From the NCBI GenBank assembly GCA_021014325.1, contig CM037457.1:6306721-6370720 (forward strand): a DNA stretch of 64,000 nt, given 5' to 3'. Each line of letters begins with the position of its first letter. Position 1 is the stretch's first letter. The stretch is from Plazaster borealis. Its lineage: Eukaryota; Echinodermata; Asteroidea; Forcipulatida; Labidiasteridae. A program made the position numbers and the translations under genes. Below are positions 55,946-64,000 of this stretch, piece after piece. Below the pieces are notes generated by a model that worked only from the letters and a program-made list of their open reading frames with translations, was not told the DNA's origin and did not search any database.

Positions 55946-56321
55946 TTAAAGGCACTGTACACGTTTGGTTATTGTCAAAGACCAGTGTTCTCACTTGGTG
56001 TATACCAACATGCATAAAATAACAAGCCTGTGAAAATTTGGGCTCAATTGGTCATCGAAGTTGCAAGAAAATGATGAAACAAAAAACACCCTTGTTGTAC
56101 AAATTTGTGTGCTTTCATATAGGAATAAAAACTTCTTGCAAGAATTTTTTATTATTTTAGTGAGAAATTACCTTTTTCTCAAAAACTACGTTACTTCAGA
56201 GGGAGTCGTTTCTCACAATGTTTTATACTATCAACAGCTCTCCGTTGCTTGTTACCAAGTAAGTTGTTATGCTAATATTTGTTTGTTTTGAGTCATTACC
56301 AAACGTGTACAGTGCCTTTAA
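55946..56321 (+). mobile_element. TTAA element family A, copy 6
   Basis: Left TTAAAGGCACTGTACACG, core AACTTCTTGCAAGAATT and right GTGTACAGTGCCTTTAA. The tips are the best-matched inverted pair among the family A copies. Confidence 0.85.
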
Positions 56322-56913
56322 GTCAAGCCGCGCGTGACATTCAGTTCGTCAAGGTTGCTGCGTTGTTGTTGTTGTTTTTGTTTTTTGAAATGTTTTGAAA
56401 TTATTCAGTTTATCACGTTATCATACCTAGCAGGGGCCATCTGGTGACGTCAACCATGAAATACGAATCTTGAATCATGAAGAATAATTAACATAATTCA
56501 TCGAACAATAACACGAATACCTTGTTTTTGTGATGTCACAAAAACTCAATTTATAGTTGTTTTGTTGTTCTTTCTGTACCTGGTAATACACCGTCCAGGA
56601 TGCCTCTCGCGCCTTGCTTTAAAATTACCATAAAACCCCTTGTATTACGCGCAACGCTGCCCCCTTTTGCCTTAGAGAGGGCGCTGTTTTTGAGAGTGTG
56701 ACGTCATACGCTAGTGGTCTATTGACCCGGATTTCAGAGTGAGTCCTTTTTGTTCCACTATAGATTACATAATAATACAGTAAGTTCCGCAATCAGTCTG
56801 GAACAGATAAAGGTTCGTTCTGATCCAAACGCCCTCAAGTCTGACCGCTTTAAGACCTGGGTCAGATCAATATTCTGACCCCAAATATTGTATAGAGTGT
56901 ATCTTGTGAATCA

Positions 56914-57292
56914 TTACAGGCACTGTACACGTTTGGTAATTACTCAAAATATATATTAGCATAAAAACTGACTTGGTAACGAGCAACGGAGAGCTGTTGA
57001 TAGTATAAAACATTGTGAGAAACGACTCCCTCTGAAGTAACGTAGTGTTTGAGAAAGAGGTAATTTCTCACTATATAATAATAACAACTTATTGCAAGAA
57101 GTTTTTATTCTAGGCTGAAAGCACGCAAATTTAGACAACAAGGGTGTTTTTTCTTTCATCATTTTCTTGCAACCTCGATGACCAATAATTGAGCCCAAAT
57201 TTTCACAGGCTTGTTATTTTATGCATATGTTGGGATACCCCAAGTGAGAACACTGGTCTTTGACAATTTCCAAACGTGTTCAGTGCCTTTAA
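56914..57292 (-). mobile_element. TTAA element family A, copy 7
   Basis: Reverse orientation to copy 6, 593 bp away. The left TTAA is mutated to TTAC and the right end is GTGTTCAGTGCCTTTAA. Confidence 0.8.
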
Positions 57293-57889
57293 AGTAACGT
57301 ACGTTGGGAACCCAATGTTTCAAACAATACTTGCATACATGAGAGACGTACAAGATCTATTGCCGGCATTCAGTTCAGAACCAGACTATTGTGTTCAGTA
57401 CAGACCGCAGAAGTGCAATTTCGTGTCTCTGTCGTTTAAAAACTAAATCAAAACGCTACTCATAATATTAAGTAATTATGACTGATCATAATTCTGCAGT
57501 ACGTATTTCGTGAAAATTGTGATTTAGCACAAAACAATACTGATGTTTATTTACTAATCAAGCCTGAAAAGAAAAACGCTTTCAATGTTGTTATGATACA
57601 CATTGCTATATAAGTCAAAAAACGTACCATAGTTTGAGTGCTATATTTCACACTGCAATGGAACAAGAAAAGAACATGTTATGTGTATGAACATGATTAA
57701 TTAACGATATTTAACCAATTCCCACACAAACACGACAAATCTTTCAAACGACCTTGATGGTGTGGAATGTTAAAGGATAACCCTAGATTTTATAAAGACA
57801 CCCCAAAGCCTCGGTTTTCGCCAGTTTGAAATGAATCATATGGTAATCTATAAATTACCATAAATTACCATTTAGAAATCATTTGATCT
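57293..57889. other. intergenic, no gene recognised
   Basis: Unique AT-rich sequence; a TAAATTACCA word is duplicated at 57851-57870. Confidence 0.4.
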
Positions 57890-57894
57890 ACATT

Positions 57895-58349
57895 CAGGGT
57901 TCTCCCCAGGTTTTTTCAAAACTGTGGAGCATTCTGGGCCAACATTTTGGGATGTTTGGCCGAAGCACGCTGAATTGAAACAAGGTCCTCGGAATGTTTT
58001 CTACTAGGGCCCTTTTCCAAACCTCGGCTTGGGTTCCGGCTCCGTCACCAATTAAGGAGCAGTGCACATTTTGCATGGATTTTCCAGATCAAACGAAGCC
58101 TAGAGCCGGAGACGGAGCCTGAGCCGAGGTTTGGAAAAAGCCCTTGGTGTTTATCTTGGTTTTCAAAGCCCTATCTGTGCAATTTGGAGCATTCTATATG
58201 GTTTTCTTTTCATGTTTTTTTGTAAAACTACCGTAATTTAAAATAATATATATATATAAATAGAAATCGTATCGGCCGATTTTTTTTCTTTTGCGTATCG
58301 GTCGACATTTCGCATCCGATACGCTAGCTTGTGCATGGGGAGAACCCTG
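57895..58349. mobile_element. hAT-like element with CAGGGTTCTCCCCA ends
   Basis: Starts CAGGGTTCTCCCCA, ends TGGGGAGAACCCTG and is flanked by ACATT on both sides (5-bp duplication). An (AT)n run lies at 58246-58258. The inside contains no transposase and is itself interrupted at 58007-58143. Confidence 0.8.
58007..58143. mobile_element. nested foldback MITE
   Basis: The arms GGGCCCTTTTCCAAACCTCG and CGAGGTTTGGAAAAAGCCC extend inward through GGTTCCGGCTCCGTC/GACGGAGCCTGAG. A related short element with GCCTTTTCGAAACCACGG ends lies at 60639-60754. Confidence 0.7.
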
Positions 58350-59392
58350 ACATTGAAGGTGTCAGTCAACCTTATTTTGTGCATTTGAGAAAAAGTCCCA
58401 TTAGAACGATTCAACGGCTCTTGGCATACCTCTCCTTAATTAAAAGAAAAAACCTTATCATCTTAAGGCTTGTATTTTTGGAGGACTTCCCCCAGCCACG
58501 ACCTGACCTGATGACCCTTTACCTTAAAACTTCGTTTCAAGTTTAAATATATTTACAGATGTTTGGTCACGAAGTATACATCCCCCTCTAAACATGATGC
58601 GGTAAGTGTTTCAGACTCGGTGGCCAGACGTCATCACGAAGTCTTCCTTATCCAGACAAGCGCCCTTCACAAAACGCTATAATATTGTATCGTTGTGTTT
58701 TCTTTCCATTTTGCAGGGCGGTGATGTGCAGACTGACTGCGAAACAAAGACGGATGGTGAGAGGCCTTCAAGTTTGTTCTGAAGAGGATATATTGCGTTT
58801 GGAAGATGGTTTACACTCGCAAGACAAATAGATGTTAATTAATTCAACGGTTATGTCCAATCTCTTCTGATGGTGCTGCATAATTTATTGATTCTGTTCT
58901 TCGTTCACGTATGTAAGAGGGCATTCTTTTGAGTGATGTTGGTCTGCAAGAAATCCAAGAGACAGACTAATTTCATTATAGGCATCTCCAGATAATGTTA
59001 CATAGTGCCTTTGTATTTTTGCACGCACAAATGACTTTTTATCATTGCAACCGAGAGGACGCTATCGGTTTCACAAATAAAGAGAATGAAACTCCAACTT
59101 CTGAAAGGCCAAAATGAGATTTGTAACCACAAAAGATGTTACACCGAATCTGAAAACAAACTCATGTAAAACTAGTGCACGGGTGTGTCGGACATGAAAA
59201 TATAACGCGAGTCCTAACAATAGTAAATGCGTAATCTTCGGGTTTTTTTAAAATCACGATAATGCAGTAGATAAAGCAATGATCATTATTATAAAGAATG
59301 CAACTTTCTGTATGGCAAACATAATATAGTAAAATCGATACTGTTCCATTGTTCTGGAGAGGAATTGCCGTTTGCCACTTGAGAGACACAAT
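58350..59392. other. region upstream of the CNG channel exon
   Basis: Apart from the candidate small exon at 58717-58756, no gene feature is recognised. It probably holds the 5' UTR and promoter, but no core promoter motif is evident. Confidence 0.4.
58717..58756 (+). other. possible upstream exon of the CNG channel gene
   Basis: A strong acceptor (TTTTCTTTCCATTTTGCAG) is followed 40 bp later by a donor-like GTGAGA. No conserved protein is encoded. It could be a non-coding 5' exon of the channel gene that starts 0.6 kb further on, or chance. Confidence 0.3.
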
Positions 59393-60006
59393 ATGGACAA
59401 GTTACTGAAGAAGCACAAATTAATTTCCACAACATCTGAGGACAACCAGACAGAACCAGCTTTGCCGTCCTCATCACCGTCACCACCCGGTGATAATGAT
59501 CTAGAGGCCGCTGAACTGGGCCGAGTGGCGAGCTCCAGTCGCCAGTCACAGCACAGCAACCAATCACATAACAGCAAACAGTCGAGTCACAGCCGGCATT
59601 CAAACCACAGCCGCAAATCACACGATGACGACGACGACGACAAGTGCGCCACCGTCACGACAGTCGCTACAAATGGCGCTAGTAGTGGTGTGGTTGATGT
59701 TGGCGGCGGTGATGGCGGTGGCGGTGGCAGTGGCGGTGGCCACGGCAACGGCGGTGGCAATGACGTTGTTGACGGCACTGTCACCCTGTTCGATGATGAC
59801 CCCGACACTGGTGATGAAAGCGATGCCGAAATGAGGCGCAAAGAATCTGCTATGGGTAGGATCGTCGGTACCTTACAGGTCATCAAGGGGTGGGTGACGA
59901 AAGGTGATGGGCAAACCAAGAGAGCAGACTCGTTCCTCGAGCGTCTGGCTATGGGGGGTCCTCAGATGGAAGGTCGATCAAGAGTTGGTACAGAACTCGG
60001 AGATGG
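59393..60006 (+). CDS. cyclic nucleotide-gated channel alpha subunit, N-terminal coding exon
   Basis: CNG alpha subunits form cAMP/cGMP-opened cation channels in sensory cells and sperm. From the ATG at 59393 this exon gives 204 codons plus two bases and ends before the perfect donor GTAAGT (60007). Residues 154-187 (MGRIVGTLQVIKGWVTKG, then RADSFLERL) align with the N-terminal block of vertebrate CNGA2. That block holds the calmodulin-binding helix, followed by the motif PDSFLERF. Upstream is low complexity: a Ser/His/Gln tract (about 47-75), six Asp, a Gly-rich run (about 102-121) and an acidic stretch. The transmembrane, pore and nucleotide-binding domains lie beyond the window. The short conserved block is the only diagnostic part, so the exact paralogue is open. 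An alternative would be another CNG-family subunit. Confidence 0.8.
59702..59760 (+). repeat. GGY-rich coding repeat (glycine tract)
   Basis: Imperfect GGC/GGT triplets inside the CNG channel exon encode a Gly/Ser/His/Asn tract. The reading frame stays open, so length variation here would only change the linker. Confidence 0.7.
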
Positions 60007-61190
60007 GTAAGTCAAACCATACGCACCACACCGAGGCCGTCTTTGTTGTATTCCCAAAGTCATGAATATCGAAATAAATGAAGGGACCTACTTTACAATA
60101 GCCAATTTATTTTGCAACACATCATTGTGTATAGCAGAACCAACGATCGATCTACCAGCTTTTTAACAGTTCTATTCAATCGTATTACAAGTATGTTGAT
60201 TAAAATCTATTAAATTCCAACGAAGTCAAAGGAACATGTAACAACAAATTAAAGATTTCATTTTGGATATCTTGATTTAAATGATCATTTCATCGTCATG
60301 GTTTCTTTCATATTCGCATTATACTTTAATGGGTGAAATCCCATCAAACATGGTTTGACATTTAGGCCTACAGTTGAGAAATCACTTGACTATAATGAAG
60401 TACACTGCAAACCCTAAACCTATTAGCAATCTCTTGTCCAAATCTGAGGTAACCAATAAGGAACTACTGCGCCACACGCCGTTATCTTCATACAGTCATC
60501 ATCTGCATTTCTTTCACTCGCAGTACCCAAACCGAGGCTAGAAGTAAAGATGTGGTCCCCAGTGGTTGTATAGATGATAGTACAATGATTGTAAGCAGGG
60601 AACACGACTAAAATGGCCACTGTGTATTTAATATCTGTGTGCCTTTTCGAAACCACGGTTTGGGATCCATCAGTATTGTTGAACTGTGCGCTTTTGGTAT
60701 GGGGCTTCAAACATGTGGACGGGAGGACGTAAAGCGTGGTTTCGAAAACGGCCTATAACACTGTTCACAATAATTATTAGCAGATAACAACACACATTGG
60801 TTTCAACAACAAGTCTCAATAGCTCTTGGCTAAATATTTTGAAATATCTATTCATAAATACCTCAGACAATTTCGCTATTCCTATTGGTGGAGAGCACGT
60901 CACGTGGGGTGTTTAAACGGATGATAATGCACGGCCAAGAGTGTTTATAACCGGCTGGGCTTCGCGTATTGGACGCCCAAGCTCCGCCAATTTACTTACG
61001 CGGAACGCAACATATAGTTCCCGCGCGTAGCCTAATCTTTTTGTACACGCGCGTACACGCAACCCAACGCGCACAAAACAGAATTTTACAAACGTTTTTT
61101 GAAAATGTACAAACTTCGATGTCAGAGATTGTCTTTTTACCACCGATTTTCCTTATTCTTTCACTTTTTAACAAAAAGGCATTTATGAAT

Positions 61191-61258
61191 GGGAATAAAT
61201 GAGTAGTGACTCGTTCTTAAACGGCCGTTTAAGAACTCGTCGCCACTCTTTTATTCCC
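61191..61258. other. 68-bp near-perfect palindrome
   Basis: GGGAATAAATGAGTAGTGAC and GTCGCCACTCTTTTATTCCC are complementary apart from a few sites. They meet at TTCTTAAACGGCCGTTTAAG with no loop. Confidence 0.6.
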
Positions 61259-61605
61259 TTAATAATAGTAATACTTGGTTCTTATATTGCGTATGTATCC
61301 TATAGATCAAGGCATTTTACATCATTATTATCACTGTTCATCGGGCATACTTTTAGACCATTCCTCTGACTTTCTCAACTCCCTGGGGAGCATACAACCC
61401 CAAGCTGCTTATATTAGCGCTAAGGGGTTAATCCAACATGTCACAACACTGTCTCAACCCTCTCAGTTTCCCATATATATACACCTGGGTTAAGAGAAGC
61501 AATTATGGTTAAGTGCCTTGCTCAAGGACACAAGTGTCATGGACTCATGACCGGGAATCGAACCCACACTCCAATGATTCAGCCATCAGAACTTGAGTCA
61601 GATGC
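61255..61605 (-). mobile_element. tRNA-Leu-derived SINE, worn minus copy
   Basis: On the minus strand it contains TGACTCAAGTTCTG, GTGGGTTCGATTCCCGG and CACTTGTGTCCTTGAGCAAG, as in the other copies. The body is diverged and the tail is an ATT-rich stretch near 61260. Confidence 0.65.
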
Positions 61606-64000
61606 ATTCCTTATTAGTTTCCTTGTACGTCAATTTTATGGTTACTGTCGGGGAATAAAACAGGCTTTGATAAAATGAGTTTCTTCCTTTATAACCATTA
61701 ATGTTTATAACGACGGAATGGTCCCCTATTTCTCAATGACTCAAAATCACAACCCATGATTGACAGGTTCACATCCTTCTAATTTCACTTTATGGGAATG
61801 GCCATGACATTTAAATTATTCGCATTTACTTATAAGGAAAGCACTTCATGTTGTATGGGACAGTAAACTATTTACAAATTATCTGGTTTTCAATAAAAAC
61901 ACAAAACAATCAACATGAACAAAAACTTCATCAAATTTGGTGATTACGCTTGTAGTGAAAACAAAGAAAAACATTTATTGCTTTGTCGGTGATTTCGTGC
62001 TCGATCAAAGCTTATTTCGATTGCGGTGATCGAATTATGTAACGGTGATTTGTGGGGTTTTCAAATACTATTCCCTTGAAGTTGTCAGTCTTCCGAAGGG
62101 CTTAATTTTTCTCTGGGGGTTTCACCATGAAACTATAATTCTTCTGATAATCACAGATTCATACTTTGTCTGATAAACAAAGACGATATTCAGGATAGCT
62201 TGCATTTCAATAACAGCGTTAAAAACGAACAACACATAGACTCTGTTATTACATTTGATTCGTCACAACTGGCGTTTAGTCCGTTGCTAAGGCTCTGATT
62301 ATGTTATTTACACACGTCATTCAGAGATGAGGGAATTCTGCATGTTCACGGTCTGTGTCCATGTTTGCTTAATATGAACGTATGGTGTAGAGAGAACGCT
62401 GTCTCAGAGAAGCAAATCAATGTAAACAATCACCTCGAGTTAAAACTACACGTTTTATATTTGATCACAGTTATTATTACTGTGTAAATGAGCTTGCACT
62501 TTTTTCCTACAAACATTAACCAACCACTTGCGATGGCCACTTGAATTGTGACATTTCGATGTTGACTGCCGAGGGTTTTAATTTTTATCGTAGTTTAAAG
62601 GGAAGTTATCGCGAGAGTAAATTCATTTCAATCCTCCAGAATAGAAAAAAATTCTGATAAACTCAACACATTAATTCACACGTGTGCCTCTTCCGAAAAT
62701 TGTTCTAAAATTCATTTACTTATATCTAAGCAGAAAAATATAAATAGCGTACACTTTTACAAGGTGTGATTTTAAATCCCTGAAGCGAGGGGCTTGTTTG
62801 GTTGCAACGTCCCTGCGGCTCGTTCCATAGATTAAAAAGGGTTTGTTTTGCTTTTTCCCCCAACGATTTTTTGTAAGTGTGCTGTTTATATGTCCAGGTA
62901 CTGCCTGGGTTAATTCAAACTTATTTGTTTGCTTGATTAATCAAGTTTCATAATTTGTTTTCATCTATACCATCGACAATCGACAGACCGATTTTTTACA
63001 CAAAGGATGCTGGTAGAGTTTTGTCCTGCCCCCTTCTAACCAAAGCACTGTCCCATGTCGATTGACACCCTCCTCTGGGACTTGTGGCATGGTCCAGCTT
63101 AGGATACCATAGCATAATGAGCTGACCAGTGTGTACGATGTGGTTAAGACAATGGAAATATTAAAATATGTCAGCATATGCCGACAACGTACCTCTTTTC
63201 AGGGTTTTACAAACTAATGTGAGAACAATCATGAGAATGGCGTTTCAACCTCTCTCCCACTAAACAGTGGTCCCTCCCCTTAGCCACACCTCCCTGCCCG
63301 TCAGCAGCAGCCGCACGGGCACCTGCTCAGGAAGCCCGTGGACAAATCAATTACCTGGCTATTAGATGCCGGTGATATTCTACACATGAACTCATTTCTC
63401 ATCGATTCATGGGATACCCTGTATTATGTTTGTTCCCTCTTTCCTGTGTAAATTTAGAGGGACGTTTTATTCGCCTGTTGAGGGAGTGGTTATGATTAGC
63501 GTCACTGCAGGGTATAAGAAAGAAAATCTGGGGGTCAAGATATTTTCATAATATTTTAAAGTCTTGTTTTTCTGCTCTGAATATTTTCAATAAACAGTCA
63601 GTGTTTTACTTTTATTGTTTAACATATTTTTAAATAACCCTCTAAAAAGACGAGCCTCTATATTGTATGGAAGCATTTTAATATCGTACATACAACCGTT
63701 TGCAATATTGCAATATTCAAATCGTTGATACGGAAAATAATTTCCGATCTTGTGAAAAGGTCCTTGACGATGGTAAAATGTTATTTCCCCTGAGACCTGA
63801 TCCGCAGTTGAGATTTCTATTTGAACTGTCTGCTCAATGCACTGATTTATGAAATGAAATATTTTTCCCGAGGAAATGAATCGGAACATTTTTCAGGACA
63901 TTTAATTTCTTAATGACATACAAAAAGTCCCCATGTGAAAGACAGTCGTGTTTCAGATACAACAACAATAATAATGGAACATTTACAAGAACACTGTATG

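Larger units (their letters stand above)
60007..64000. other. CNG channel gene intron, no further exon found
   Basis: Starts with the perfect donor GTAAGT. It contains a short inverted-end element (60639-60754), a GC-rich patch with CGCGCG words (60955-61075), a hairpin (61191-61258) and a SINE (61255-61605). The rest is AT-rich. I looked for the membrane-domain exons of a CNG channel and saw none. Confidence 0.5.

Noticed and set aside
59254..59919. Minus-strand open frames opposite the CNG channel exon
   Set aside because: They are shadows of the plus-strand exon. The plus strand has the conserved block, the codon structure and the donor.

Overview
The window is animal nuclear DNA. Genes are split by GT-AG introns, and the proteins are metazoan-specific (STIM, SRA1, a CD36-family receptor, a CNG channel). 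The DNA is AT-rich and dense with TTAA-flanked miniature transposons, foldback elements and tRNA-derived SINEs. Protein sequences are deuterostome-like but not vertebrate. An echinoderm, perhaps a sea star, is my best guess; a hemichordate is not excluded.

Layout. (1) 1-4.9 kb, minus strand: the first two coding exons of STIM, the ER calcium sensor; the rest of the gene lies to the left. (2) 5.65-10.5 kb, plus strand: a complete six-exon SRA1 gene, head-to-head with STIM with about 770 bp between start codons. (3) 10.5-15 kb: intergenic, full of repeats (nested TTAA elements, a LINE 3' end). (4) 15.0-29.5 kb, plus strand: a complete twelve-exon class B scavenger receptor of the SCARB2/LIMP-2 type. 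It has two membrane segments, conserved cysteines and a C-terminal acidic dileucine lysosome signal. A decayed second copy of its exon 2 lies in intron 2. (5) 29.5-59.3 kb: no recognisable gene. It holds foldback elements, a broken LTR retrotransposon nested inside a foldback element, minisatellites and possible hAT-like elements. (6) 59.39-60.01 kb, plus strand: the first recognised coding exon of a cyclic nucleotide-gated channel alpha subunit, ending at a good donor site; the channel body lies beyond the window. (7) 60-64 kb: intron of that gene, with a SINE and a hairpin.

The genes do not form a pathway. Their arrangement is ordinary for an animal genome, apart from the divergent STIM/SRA1 pair. 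I found no CRISPR array, operon or clearly new protein system. The most unusual content is the nested mobile DNA and several possible splice or isoform signals: an SRA1 acceptor that abuts a perfect donor, a SCARB2 tail exon that carries the sorting signal, and the relic exon. All exon joins were made by eye and checked for reading phase. No database search or transcript data were available.
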